From Brachionus manjavacas (lineage: Eukaryota; Rotifera; Eurotatoria; Ploima; Brachionidae), in assembly GCA_019054805.1 (NCBI GenBank), contig JAHQIY010000008.1, forward strand, positions 3,271,501 through 3,335,500: 64,000 nt of DNA. The letters run 5' to 3'. The notes under the pieces were generated by a model. The model was not told the DNA's origin and searched no databases. It worked only from the letters and a program-made list of their open reading frames with translations. Within the stretch, counting starts at the first letter, position 1. Every line of letters begins with the position of its first letter. The translations under genes were made by a program, and so were the position numbers. Positions 25,016-37,120 of this stretch are shown here, in pieces.

Positions 25016-26449
25016 CAGATTTCATTTCAACATTAAATTTAAAAATAAAACTCTAAATATTTGCTTTTTTATTTTCAAAACCTCTTCAAAAGCAAACAAT
25101 TTTTAAGCTTTCTACGATGAAGCTTAATCAAAGTTGACTTATAGTTTTCAAGTGTTCAAATAGTTTTTCAAATCAAGAATTAGACTAGTTTACATTTTTT
25201 ATTTTAAAATTATTTGGATTAAAATATCTTCTATTGTTAATTTAAAATCTTTAGCTTAGTTTGTCAAAGATTAAAAATTATTTTAAAAATTAAATATGAT
25301 ATGGTTAAAATCCTTGTAAATTTTTATAAAAAATTAATCTTGTTTTTCTTTATTGAAAAGTTAGAGACATTGTAGAATTTTTATAAAACAAAAAAATTTA
25401 CTTATTAGCTGTGACTTTTAAAATAAATCTTAAGGAAAATTGAAATAGAAATTTTGAATAATTTACGAAAATGAGTTTTATAATTGCAAAAGCCTTTAAA
25501 ATGTTTTTTCACCTTTACAGTTTTCATAAACATCTCAGGTGAGATGCAAACATCCCTCCTTCCCCTGTCACTTGTTTTTCCAAAATTTAAATCAATTAAG
25601 TATTAGATAACTTAAAAATAAATGAATTTTTTTCGATCCATATTTTTTTGTTCAAGGCCTAAAAAATTCTTTGATTTTAAATAACACCTAAGCTAAAACT
25701 AAAGTTTAAAATTTAAGTGTTCGAAAAAAGTCTCTAGGCACTAAAATAATGTTTTGGATTTAGATATTTTAGTGTATCTTGTTTAAATATGTTAGGAAGT
25801 TTTTGAGCAGCATTTATTGATTTTCATACAAATCAAAAAAGCTTAAGAGTCTGAAAATAATAAAAATTGTTTCAATCTATTTTCTTAATTATGCTATGAT
25901 AATATTTTCTGGTATAATTGTTAGCAGGAAGCAATTTTTTTAAATGCGCAAAAATTTCTTTTCCAATTTTCATTTTTTCCAAAAAAATAATAATTCAATG
26001 AGAAGTTTATTAATTTAAAATGTAAGGCATTAATTAAATGCTTTGATTGAATTGGAATCAATTTTTAAATTGTCATGTAGCAACAACAAAAAACAAGGAA
26101 TCTGTACACACGCCCCATCTATTTTCTGTTTAAGATAGTTGCTTCAAAATCTGCTGCTTTTAGATGATTGTGCACATGTTTTCAATAAAAAAAATACTTA
26201 TACTTGCAATATAAGATTTGAAATTTTATTTCAACAAAAAAAAATGAGGATCAACTATTGCGCACAAAAAAATCATCTAAATCAGTGTCATAACTGCTTA
26301 TATCTAATTAAAATTATAATTCTAAAATTATATGCCTCGGCTTCAAGCACCTTAATTTAAAAAAAAATGAATAATAGCTTTTTTATCAGCTAAAATAGTC
26401 CTACAACACTTATGATTAAATATTGCTATTTCTAGGTTATCGATATAAA
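25016..26449. other. AT-rich intergenic region
   Basis: Nothing coding recognised over about 1.4 kb. A 73-codon frame at 26,139-26,360 has no family signature and overlaps homopolymers. Confidence 0.5.
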
Positions 26450-27917
26450 ATGGTGTTTTCTACTAAACTATTATTTCGAATAAAATCTTATGAGCTGGTA
26501 CTTGATTTAAAAAAATCCAAACATAACCAAGATTTATTGTTTCTTTTCAGGGCAAGCATTTGAAAAGACAGTTCATTGATCGGCTGAGAATCTATGTCAA
26601 AAGTGGTTCAGGTGGAAAAGGTTTGCCCAAATTGGGCGGAATCGGTGGAGATGGTAGAATTTATTTTTAGCCGAAACCTTTCAAAATAAATTCAAATTTT
26701 CAAGGTGGAAGCATAATTATCCAAGGCAAGAGTAATATTACCTTAAAAAATGTGTATTCGAATAATCTGCGTAAAAGATACATAGCAGATGATGGCGAAC
26801 CAAGTAAGTATGTATAAATACGCTTGATTTAAATTATTTGATAAAATTTGCCAGAAAAATAAAGCCATATGGCTCAAGTGGTCAAGACGTGGTCATTGAT
26901 GTGCCGTGTGGAGTCACGGCAGAGACAGATTCAGGCATTGTGATTGGCGAAGTGAATGCTGAAGATGAAAAATTGGTCATTGCCAAAGGCGGTAAGGGCG
27001 GCTCGCCTCTAAACGACTACCAATCTCAGTCTGGACAAGCTTTTTCTCTCAATCTGGATCTAAAGCTCATTGCCGACATAGGTCTCATCGGGTAAATGAA
27101 ATAAAAATTGCTTAATGTTTTTTCCAATTATTTTCAAGATTTCCAAATGCTGGAAAAAGTACCTTTTTAAGTCTTGTTTCAAGAGCAAGGCCAAAAATTG
27201 CCAATTATCCTTGTAAGCTTGTTAACCATCTTTGGAAAAAAATAAAAAGCTCTTATTTTTAATTAGTCACTACATTGCAACCGCAATTAGGCACAATTGA
27301 ATTCGACGATAAAAGAGTAGTAGGTATTTTAATTTTATTGATAAAACAAAGATAATTTTTTTTGTTAATAGATAACATTAGCTGATTTGCCAGGTTTGAT
27401 TGAGGGAGCTCATTATAACCGAGGAATGGGTCACAAATTTCTGAAGCACATTTCTAGAACTAAAATAAATGTGTTCATAGTTGACATTAATGGGTTTCAA
27501 TTGAATCCCAAATTTGAAGCTCGTGACGCTTTCCAAAATGTTGTATTTCTGAATAAAGAATTGGAAATGTATGACAGTAGTTTGGTTCATAAGCCATCCA
27601 TTTTGGTACTTAACAAAATGGACACTGAGAATGCTAGAGAAAAATATGAAAAATTTATGCAGCAATTTGAAAATTATGAGAGTAAAATTTTTAAAATCAA
27701 AATATAAAAAGGAATTTTTTTTTTCTTCAAAGCTTCCTTGCAACAAATCGAGGACTATTGGCGCCCATTGGAAAGAGTCGATTTCAAAAGTATTTTTAAA
27801 ATTTCAGCAAAAACCAACATGAATGTCGAAGAGCTTTGCTTAGAACTTAGAGAACTTATCGATGAATTAGAACAAACACCTATATTAAATAAAACTAATT
27901 CAAACAGTTCAAAATAA
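26450..27917 (+). CDS. GTPBP10: GTP-binding protein 10 (Obg family), 8 exons
   Basis: Rebuilt exons are 26450-26497, 26551-26653, 26705-26807, 26855-27091, 27139-27212, 27267-27319, 27372-27681 and 27733-27917. They sum to 1,113 nt, 370 aa, close to human GTPBP10 (387). Every junction keeps phase with GT...AG introns. The N-terminal Obg fold has the glycine-rich stretch [19 protein letters not shown]. The G domain shows G1 GFPNAGKST (164-172), G2 FTT, G3 [11 protein letters not shown]4 NKMD and G5 ISAKT. Family members are mitochondrial or nucleolar GTPases that help assemble the large ribosomal subunit. The start [14 protein letters not shown] is basic and hydrophobic, which would suit mitochondrial import. 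The donor of exon 3 (GTATGT rather than the overlapping GTAAGT) was chosen by reading phase and is the least certain boundary. AATAAA follows at 27,950. Confidence 0.93.
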
Positions 27918-27949
27918 GCAAATAATGTAAATTATTGTGCAAATTTCTT

Positions 27950-27955
27950 AATAAA
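27950..27955 (+). terminator. Poly(A) signal AATAAA of GTPBP10
   Basis: AATAAA lies 33 bases after the GTPBP10 stop codon, a normal distance for an animal 3' end. Confidence 0.5.
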
Positions 27956-28560
27956 TAATTGGTCTTAATGTCTAAGTCAAGTTTGTTTTTAATTTTTTTT
28001 CTAATTTAAATTTTGACTGAAGGTCTTCAGTCAGATTTGCACGCATTTTAGACTTGAGCGCTTCAACTGCTTAAGAACAGTTGGTTTTATTTTTATTCTT
28101 TTTTTGTTTTTTGTTTTTTGTTTTAAATCAGGGATATTAAGCCCGAAATTAAAAACAAATTAGTTAGAAATTTTATTGCATTTATCTCTTGATATCCATC
28201 AAGCAATTTTGTTTCTTTAAGAAATCAAATTGGGAGATTTGAATTTTGGTTGAATTTTTTGAAAAAAATCGAACAAAATGTGTAATTATTTAAATTATAT
28301 GCTAAATATTTAAAAAATTTATTTAACAAAAAAAACTAAAATAATAATACTTAAATAAGATGTGAATTAATTCAACTGATATTTCAAGTATTTGTTTAAC
28401 CTTGAGATTTGGATTTACCTTCCTTTTGGTTTTTTTATTTTTTTTAATCGCTCCAAAAATGATTGATTTTTCAAGGAACTTAAAAAAAATTTATTTAAAA
28501 TTTAGATTTAATTTAAAATCGAATTTTAAAACTAGAAAAGAGAAAAAATTGAAGACAACG
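27956..28560. other. AT-rich intergenic region before the AMPK gamma locus
   Basis: Nothing coding recognised. It contains a T-rich run with repeated tttttg words near 28,095-28,125. A frame open from 28,402 has no ATG near its start. Confidence 0.45.
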
Positions 28561-28575
28561 ATGCCTGAAACCAAA
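28561..28575 (+). CDS. Possible first coding exon (MPETK) of AMPK gamma long form
   Basis: ATG followed by five codons, MPETK, and a strong donor (gtaagt) in phase 0. That phase fits the acceptor at 30,437. The exon is tiny, so the call rests on the donor and on phase only. Confidence 0.3.
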
Positions 28576-29438
28576 GTAAGTCAATTTAAAATAACCTCAT
28601 CTAAAACACACCTTAATCAAATCACATAGCTTAGAATTAATGCTAAATTTTAAAGTTCTTGTTAAAATATGCTCTTAATAATTCTATTTTGAAATTTTTT
28701 TAAAATTGCGCATTAATAAAAGTTTTATGCTCGCATTTATGTGTTCAAAAGATGCTTATTAAAATTTTTTTAGATTAAAATTTCATCTTTATTTCAATTA
28801 GACTAATGAATTATCTAAAATTAAAAAAAAATTTAATTTTTGGCACACTCTTTATTTATTTTTGTAAGGTTTTTTTTATTTTTTCCAAAAAATTTTTTTA
28901 CAAATAAAATGTTAAACAAATATGATAATTGATACCTTTAGATGGGATCCAAGTTTGCATATATTCGACTGAACATTGATGTCGAGCTTAGTAATCACGC
29001 AAATAATATTTTACAAATAGACAGATTAATTTGATATTCTATCTTGAGGTGAAAGCTCTAGAAAAAGAACATAGCTAAGCTTGTGTTGGCAGAGATTAAT
29101 TTTTTTACGACTTAAGTTCAAAGCATTTCCGTGGCTCCTTATCGAATAGAAAATTTAAAAACAATAAAACCCAATCTTATCTAATTTTTTCTAGAATAAT
29201 AAAAATCATTTCCGTAATTTAATTTTAATAATTGCAACTTAGCAACCTTTTTTTGTGTTATTTAAGAGTCCTCGGCGTGTTCGGGAATTTTTCAAATTTA
29301 CTTTTCATTAAGGAAAAATGCTTTAACACATTTTTGTTAATTAAAGCTGCCAAATAGATAATTTTTGTTTGCCAAAAATGTTTTAATAAAAAATTGAGAA
29401 AAATTCTTTCTTAATCATTACTAGATTAAATAAAAATT

Positions 29439-29615
29439 ATGTCGAGTATATTCAAAAATTTGTTCTCGATTCAGGGTGATAAGCGCACAAGGCGAAAATC
29501 GGAGCTTGCTCAGGCCACAAGTAGCGAAGACAGAAGCCAAAAAACTCGTCGACACAGCGTGCCAGAACCCTCACCGCACAAAAATGCCCAATCTTACCTA
29601 GAGCCCATTCACGAG
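29439..29615 (+). CDS. Alternative first exon of AMPK gamma (59 codons)
   Basis: Starts MSSIFKNLFSIQGDKRTRRK and ends ...EPIHE at a donor (gtagat) in phase 0. The segment is rich in basic and Ser residues, with RTRRKS and TRRHSVPEP, which fit basophilic kinase sites. Human PRKAG2 has a comparable Ser-rich N-terminal region. It can splice in phase to 30,437 (AMPK gamma), or to a short exon at 29,782-29,841 (ENLKDVNVP...) that ends in a stop. In the second case it would be a separate small protein or a truncated isoform. No upstream acceptor is needed because the ATG is in the exon. Confidence 0.45.
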
Positions 29616-30436
29616 GTAGATCCAGAAATAACTTTCTAAATTACTTCTCAGTTTTAAATTCACTTGATTCTATCAAAAATGAGCTTAGATCGAAACTTTA
29701 GTCCATTTTCAAATTGATAGCTAAAAATTTTTCTAGAATATTTTCAAAGTTTAAATATCATTTTTTTTTCTCTATATATAGGAGAATTTAAAGGATGTGA
29801 ATGTGCCAAGATGGAAAAAAATTTCCAGTTTAATGAATTAATAGATTTAGAAGAGGCGTTATATCAATATGTCTGAGGAAATTTAGCATAATTCTTTTTC
29901 ATACTATAAAATAAAAGATTGGCATAAGATGCATATTTTTTTAATTTAAAATATTATAATATTTAAAATAATTTTTTGTTTGCAAAATTTTAGTCTTTAA
30001 TTTTAAAAGTTTACTATTATTTTCTATTCTAAAAGAGAATTTAACTTTAATAGTTATTAACGACTTCTAATGTTCAATTGCGCATAATAATTTTAATAAA
30101 AAATGACGATATATTTGATTTTATTAGAAAAAATTTAGTTGCGTATTTATTTAAATTGTGCGAGCAATTAAAAAAAAAAGTCGATTAAAATTTTAAAGAT
30201 TTCATTTGAACACATATATGATGCTGATATTTGGGGGCCTAATTATTAATTTTAAAAAGCAACTTTTCTGATTGAATGTAAAACTAGATAAAAAAAAACA
30301 TGTCATTTAATGAAATCTGATAAGCAGTCTTAAAAATATTGTAAGGCGCTTTCGTTTTCTAGTCAGGAATCCGAGATCTTGATAAAAAAATAATTTCTAC
30401 TTAATTAATTTTTTGCATGTAATTTTTGGTTTAAAG

Positions 30437-30838
30437 AATGAACATTTGGCCTTCAAGACACCAAATATTAACATGAATTTAACTCCTAGCAAAAATTCTC
30501 CTAAAGAGAAGCGTTCATTTACGTTTTTTCGCTCGCGAACTCTCTCGAGCAGTTCAGCTGATTCAACTAATGGCTTGTCAACTAGTCCGCGCATTTCGCC
30601 TAGGTCACTCTTGGACAAAGTGAGAAAAAGGTCTCAAAGCGACGCCAAATCGCAGCAGCCAACCGTCGAAACAATATCTGACAAGCCGCAGCAGCAGCAG
30701 CTGCTGGCCAAGAAATCGAACGGCGCTTCGCCATTAAGTGCCGGTCCAAGCTCCACACGAAGACAGGTCACTCTGAGCATAAGCGAAGAAAGTGAGTACC
30801 AATTCGATGCTTCCATATCACCAACTACACGCTTAAAA
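30437..30838 (+). CDS. PRKAG: N-terminal Ser-rich exon of AMPK gamma long form
   Basis: 134 codons in phase 0 between an acceptor (tttaaag) and a strong donor (gtaagtg). The text KRSFTFFRSRTLSSSSADST and NGLSTSPRISPRSLLDK resembles the Ser/Pro-rich N-terminal extension of vertebrate PRKAG2 (RFFSRSRKTSGLSSS). Later come a QQQQ run and RRQVTLSISEESEYQF. An in-frame ATG at 30,473 could also start translation. A polar, probably disordered regulatory region ahead of the CBS core is the likely role. Confidence 0.6.
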
Positions 30839-31555
30839 GTAAGTGATTTACTTTTTTGCTTTCTATTTGTTGACTATTTATTAGTTAATAATAAAATTTG
30901 TTTCTTCAATAAAACTTGTAATTTCTATTATTTAAAAAAAAAATTTGAAAAATCAATTGATTATTTTTAAATTTTTAAATTAAAAAATTAGGAAAAATTT
31001 TTTCTTTGAAAAGCATAGATTATCGTTTTTTTATCATTAATTTATGATGGTTTGATCAGAAAATTTTGGTTTTCAGCTTTCAACAAAATAATATCTCCGT
31101 AAAAATATCAAATTAAATATGAGTTATGATTAGATGAAAAGTTAAAGAAAGTTAAGCAAATTGATAATAACATTAGGAATTTATGTGTCTAAATTCTTTT
31201 TTTTTAAATAGTGATTTATGATAAAATATAAATTTCAAGCCAATTATTGCGATTTACGTTCTTATCAGATCAATCATCAGTCAATAAACAGATGAAAAAA
31301 AATATTTTTGGTTAATTTTAGCAAAATAGAATAAAAAATTCCCCTAAAATAAAATTTCATTTATTCTATCAAAAAGGGTTTTTATTTTAAATTCGAAAAA
31401 ACATATTGATCAATTCCTAGAATTTTTTCATCAATTTTTAATTTAAATTTAGATTTTTATTTTCATAATTAACGGTTGAAATAATTAATCAGCTGCATAA
31501 TTATTAAAGAAGCAAAAAAATTAATTTCCATTTTGATTAATTTAAATTTTTTAGA

Positions 31556-31601
31556 TGAGTTTGTTTCAGAAGACGCCGAGGTCTGAACGGAGCCCCATTG
31601 G
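31556..31601 (+). CDS. PRKAG: Short AMPK gamma exon (MSLFQKTPRSERSPI)
   Basis: Acceptor tttttag, 46 nt, donor gtaagt. The exon enters in phase 0 and leaves in phase 1 with a G, which fits both the exon at 30,437-30,838 before it and the core exon at 32,561 after it (G+AG gives Glu). KTPRSERSP could be a phosphorylation site. It also begins with ATG, so it might serve as a start. Confidence 0.5.
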
Positions 31602-32254
31602 TAAGTAAAAGATCATTTTAAATTTGAAATGGAAGTAACACGATAGATTTTGCATTTAATAGGTGCATCTAGGCAAAATTAATAATTTGCCTGAACAGAT
31701 TTTTGCTTATTTTATCATAAATAAAAACTCAAACTTGATAACAAGGTAGACGCATTTATATCAAATATTTAGAAGTTTTTTTAGAACTTTGCACCTTCAA
31801 AAAAGACTAGTATATGCTTTGACAATTTTTTTTCATTAGAATCAAGCCAAGGGTTAGCTAGAACCAAATTTCAAATGCAGCAAAGCACTGAACAACTAAC
31901 ACAATAGCAACAATTAGACTTTAGAAAAAAAATATTATAATTTTGCTTGCTTGCAATGGTTGCAACCATTTGAAATTATGATGCGAAAACTGAATTAAGT
32001 AAAGCCAAATTTCTAAATGTTTAGCATAATTCTCCTTATAAATATTTGATGTTTCGTTATTAAAGATTGTTTGAAAAATGAAGCAAAAACTCTCGTTCAG
32101 TTTAATTTAATAAATTTTAAAATTTTCACATGTACTCGTTTTTATTAGATTACTCTATCTTGAGAATATATAAGTGCGCTTGAATTTCAATCTATTGCCA
32201 AGAAAGTATTCAACTAGGAGCTAAAAGTACCATTGGAATTTTCGTTTAAAAAAA

Positions 32255-34564
32255 ATGTCGGGAAGCCAACGAATAAAGTCATCAAACGGCTCCAAAGCTC
32301 AATCGACCAATTCATTGAACAGCACTTTGAGCAATACAACCCTGCACCAAATAGGTCGACATATGAGCCGCCAATCCACCCATTCCCCTGTTGGTTTTTA
32401 CCAATTTACCATTCTTTTTACCATTTTTTCATTCTTCTATTTAGCATAGTATTTGCTTTGACTTCGATCACGGGTTCGAGGCTATAGGTAACTATCGATT
32501 CGTGATCTTCACTTCCATTTCGCTGTTTTATGATTTTTTTATCTAACCTTTCAATTAAAGAGAACAACCAGATTTTCAGCTATTTTATGAAGCACAAATA
32601 CTGCTATGACATCATGCCCAAAAGCGCTAAAATAGTTGTCTTTGACACTCAATTACTTGTAAGTACTTTTTTATCTTTTTTTTTCATATTAGATATTTTG
32701 GCCAGGGACACCGAAAAATTTGCTTATAGCACCGGTACTTGGTTATACGAAAATTTTGAAATTTAAGTCTTTAAAAACAAGTAAACAAAATTAGTCTCAG
32801 GTAAATCGGCATACTGAGACAGTTTTAAAAGGCTTTATCAGCAATTTTTATTTTTTAGTTTAATTTTAGAAGTATTTCTTTAAGATTACTGAGTCTGAAC
32901 AAAAAGCAAAGTCATAAAAATAAAAGGAAAAAATTAGCTTTTGTCATCAAATTGATTTTTTTAAGAAGATAAATTAATAATTCTTGACAAAAATTTAGAC
33001 GAAAAAAATGCCGCAAAAAATTAAAATAAATTATTTTCATTAAATGGAAGAACGCTTTTTTGACATCTATGTTTTGATAAAAATAAGGATTTTGAAAAAA
33101 ACAATCAAAATTTGTTGATAAAAACAAAAATTTTAACAAATGGTTTCTAACTAGAAAAAAAAACAGTTTAAATTAATTTTGAAAAAATAAAAAGAAACTA
33201 AAAAATTTCCAGTTCTTAATTGAATCAGTTGAATATTTTTTTAAAATTGATAATTCTAAATTTGAAGCTAACAAATAAAAAAATAAAAAATTAAAAACAT
33301 TTTTTGTAATATTTCTTTTATTCAAAGGTTAAAAAAGCTTTTTTTGCCTTGATCTATAATGGAGTTCGTGCAGCGCCATTATGGGACAGCAAAAATCAAA
33401 AATTTGTCGGAATGCTTACCATCACAGATTTCATTCTGATTCTGCAAAAATATTACCGAGAAGCCAATGTAAATTTAAAAATCTAGAAAAATTCTTAATT
33501 CTAATTTGAGACCAGGCCAAAATAGAGGAGCTCGAGGAGCACAAGATCGAGACATGGCGCGAAGTCCTCAAGGAGTACAGTCGACCTTTCATATACTTAC
33601 GTCCTGACGACAGTTTGTACGATGCTGTAAAAATTTTGACCCAAAATCGAGTGCACAGATTACCAATCATAGATCCTCATACTGGAAATGTAACCTGCAT
33701 AGTCACTCATAAACGTATACTTAGATATTTGTATTTATTTGTAAGATAGAGTAAAATTTTTACTTAATTTGTTTATTAATATAAATTGTTCAAGATTTAC
33801 GACATGCCACAACCTCAGCTTCTTAGCCAATCTATCGAAGAGCTCAAAATTGGTTCTTACGAAACCATAAAAACTATAAATACCAATGCGCGTATCATAG
33901 AAGCGCTTAACATGTTTGTGGCCACTCGGGTATCAGCACTTCCGGTCGTAGACCAAAATCAAAAACTTGTCAACATATACTCCAAATTTGATGTTATAGT
34001 GAGTTTAACAAATTTGTTATTTTTTCAAGCTAACAACTTACTCTTTCCTCTTAGGATTTAGCTGCGGAAAAGACTTACAACAATTTGGATATAACTGTAA
34101 CCCAGGCTTTGCAGTATAGGCAAAAAAGATTTGATGGAGTGGCGAGCTGCACTAAAAAAGAAACCCTGGGTACCATAATGGAAAGAATAGTTAATAAAGA
34201 AGTTCATCGTTTAGTAATTGTTGATGAAGAAAATCGAGTCAAAGGAATAATATCGTTATCAGACATTTTGACATTTATTGTGTTGAAGCAAGGAGATCTT
34301 TTTTCTCAGGAACACACTCTTGGCAAAGCAACTTCCCTCACAACTTCGTTTGGGTCTACTCGCTTGTCGCCAAGCACAGAACATTTAAATGTAAGCAACA
34401 TTCAGTCAAAATTGAGTCCTGGTGCCAACACGGTAAACATGAATGATTCGAATTCGTCTTCGAATTCTCGAACTTCGTCTCCCTTTGCCGTGGCTAATCA
34501 GCATCAATCATCGGAAAATGCTATATTCGAAGACGATCCAATGGAAGCAGAACCTGTAAAATAA
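32255..34564 (+). CDS. PRKAG: AMPK gamma subunit, short form (four CBS motifs)
   Basis: Nucleotide-sensing subunit of AMP-activated protein kinase. The short form reads 32255-32393, 32561-32658, 33328-33468, 33516-33740, 33795-33998 and 34055-34564, 1,317 nt or 438 aa, with all phases consistent. The core begins [20 protein letters not shown] and matches animal gamma subunits throughout. CBS1 has [14 protein letters not shown] and [12 protein letters not shown]2 [13 protein letters not shown] and THKRI; CBS3 [10 protein letters not shown] and [11 protein letters not shown]4 [20 protein letters not shown]. These contain the conserved basic and Asp residues that bind AMP/ATP. After VLKQGD there is an 88-residue Ser/Thr/Asn-rich tail absent from human gamma-1. 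The first exon ([10 protein letters not shown]...) has its own ATG; its donor (gttttt) is weak, and a small extra exon near 32,450 cannot be excluded. Confidence 0.93.
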
Positions 34565-35023
34565 AAAAAATTGTTTTTGTATCATTTCTTTATTATTCAA
34601 CTTAAAAATTATGATTTATGCTAGTAGAATTGAGGCATAAAAATCGTTCAAATGTAAGAAACTCTCTTATATTTTCTCATAAAAAATGCTTAAACTTTAA
34701 AAAAAAATTTAATTTAAATTTTTTTTTTATTATTTCTTTTACAAATCGACCAGCTTATTTAAATTTTATATACTTACGAAATAATAAAATATTTTAAAAA
34801 GAATTATTCTAATCAATCATTCTAATTTAGATTTCGACTGTAAAAAGTGGATTGGAAAATTTTTATCAAAATTTTTCATAAATATTTTTCATAAATTTCA
34901 AAATGAATATATTTTTTGGTAGCAGCTAATTTTATTCTTTCGTATCTAATTTTAATTATAAAAAAAGATAAATAATTTCAGGAAAACAGATATTTATTTT
35001 AATTAGCATATATTTGTTTTTTT
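34565..35023. other. AT-rich intergenic region
   Basis: No gene seen. It holds the 3' end of the AMPK gamma transcript and long T and A runs. Confidence 0.5.
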
Positions 35024-35620
35024 TTAACAGCAAATTAAATCACCCGAAAAAAAAATAATAATAAAAAAATCAAAGATATTAGGAGATTCTTTTTTTCTAA
35101 CTTGCTGCATTAGATTTGTAATTTGTTTTGGGCTTAATTCAATGTAACCTTCGTTTAAATGATCTCGTAACCAACGTGAAATATATTTTGGCTGCTTTTC
35201 GTTGTTGTAAAGAATAATCACTTTTTCTCTTGTTTTAGTTGGAATTTCATCAGTTACTTTGTTGTGAATATGTAGCGAGTCTTGTAGTTGAACTGTAACT
35301 TTGGTGTCTGTACTATGTTTTACAACGCATAATCGTTTATCACACAGACAACATTTGTAAAATATTTTTTCAGTTTTGTTTTTGTTAACTCGAACATCTT
35401 TTTTTGCCCAATTGTTGTCATCAATTTTACCATCTTTGATATCTTTAGTGCATTGTTGATACGATAAATAGACTGCGAAATCGTCGTAAAGAAATCCTCT
35501 TCCTCTTTTTTTTGAGTTAGTAAAAACTTCGTTTAAATTTGTATCATTATCGGTATCGTCGTTATTTGGATCGATTGGTCTTGGAATATCAAGAATTGAC
35601 GTTGAGGATTCAGAAGTCAT
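35024..35620 (-). CDS. FLYWCH/WRKY-GCM-like zinc-finger protein, probably transposon-derived
   Basis: 198 codons from MTSESSTSILDIPRP. After an acidic start comes a zinc-finger-like block: WAKKDVRVNKNKTEKIFYKC, then CDKRLCVV and, after a basic/polar spacer, SLHIHNK. The FYKC...C...HxH layout is that of the FLYWCH/WRKY-GCM1 fold found at the front of MULE-type transposases and in some host regulators. Next is a helical segment, TKTREKVIILYNNEKQPKYI and SRWLRDHLNEGYIEL. The last 20 residues (NIFDFFIIIFF...) look like read-through of non-coding sequence, so an intron donor or a truncation lies near RKKESP. No transposase domain follows. A related relic lies at 50.2-50.7 kb. Confidence 0.5.
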   Translation of the reverse strand: MTSESSTSILDIPRPIDPNNDDTDNDTNLNEVFTNSKKRGRGFLYDDFAVYLSYQQCTKDIKDGKIDDNNWAKKDVRVNKNKTEKIFYKCCLCDKRLCVVKHSTDTKVTVQLQDSLHIHNKVTDEIPTKTREKVIILYNNEKQPKYISRWLRDHLNEGYIELSPKQITNLMQQVRKKESPNIFDFFIIIFFSGDLICC

Positions 35621-37120
35621 GATAATTTTTGAATAGTTTTTTGGATTAAAATGAATTTAGATAAATTATATAATTTTAAGTAAAGAATAGGTTTTCTCAA
35701 AGGTATAAATAATACATTTAAAAGTTTTTAATTAATTATTTATATTGTCAGTTATAATTAACTAATTTAGTGTCAATTAATTTATACGTTTTCTTTTTAT
35801 TTCAAACATTCTCTTGAAAATAAATGTTATCTTTTAACTGACAACATTTATCTACTGAAGAATAAATTTATCTGCTAATCAATAAATTTTGCTACTAAAA
35901 AAAAAAATTTTCTACAATATTTTTATCTAATAAAAATTAGATACTATAAAATATAATTAGCTGCTACCGAAAAACTAAGCCATTTCAAAATTTTGATATT
36001 TATTTATGGACTTAAAATTGCAAATTTAAAATTTCAATTAAGTTATTGAATGTATTAGTTTGGTATTGTTTTTAAAAATTTTATCAAAATGTAATAATTA
36101 TTTAAAAGTCTATTATTTGTGAAAAGAAATTTTTTAAGTGAGAGTTTCGCTTTTCAAACGAAACAGAAGGTCTTGAATGTTGTAATATTCACAAGTAAAT
36201 AATTTCGAAGTATGAGTTCAACTTTTCAAATAAAAATTTTCAAAATAGATAAGACTTATAATTTTTTTATCAAATTATTAATGATTAATATTTGAATTAC
36301 AGTACATAGTGACTGATATGGGCTAAAATTATTTGAGTAAAAATTGATGATGATGCATCATGAGTTCCATCAAATAACTAGTAAGGATACTTACTTAACA
36401 GTCGAAGATTTTTCTAAGTAGAAATTTCAGCATACGATTTGTAATATCACTTTCATCATAATAATAATTTAAAAAGAAACATTCTCTTCTTATAGATTAA
36501 GTAAATTAACTTGAACAGGATGGGATATTAATATACCATCCTTCGATATTTTTGGGAAAAATTTTTTTTAACAAATTTTTCCAGATTTAACTTAAAACAA
36601 TCATGATTTCCTATTCAATTTATGTATTTATAAATTAATTGAAAAAACAATTTTAGGGAAAATATCAAATATTTCTGAATTCATTCATTATTTGTTTTCA
36701 AGTCAATTTTTATGAATATTTAATTCTAATTTATAATAATATCATCAATATTAATTAATCATAATACGAAAAAAAATGTCGAAAAAATAACAAGGAGTCT
36801 AAAACACTTAAAATGGCTAATTAATTGAGACTTGAAAAATTCAGTGAACAAATTCTAAAACTTAATTGTTTGCTTGTACGAAATATTTTCTTTAAAATTA
36901 TCTGTAAAATAATTAAATAACAAAATTTTAATGTTTTGAAATTTTCAATAAAAAAACAGAATAAATTTTATTTAATTAAAAATTAAATTGTCAAAATTTT
37001 TCATAAAATATTTTAATTTTGATAATTTTTTTGAATAAAAAGATTAAAGTAACAACAAAAAATTCAATCAAAAAATTTAATAATAGAAAATTTTTATTAA
37101 AAATGACTAAACAATAAAAT
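35621..37120. other. AT-rich region without recognised genes
   Basis: About 1.5 kb of very AT-rich sequence. Nothing coding or repeated was recognised. Confidence 0.5.

Noticed and set aside
26139-26360. 73-codon frame with several Cys upstream of GTPBP10
   Set aside because: No family match, AT-run rich, and the GTPBP10 start exon at 26,450 accounts for the nearby coding signal.
32455-32490. tRNA-like B box (gggttcgagg)
   Set aside because: No A box or cloverleaf could be built upstream. It lies in an AMPK gamma intron.
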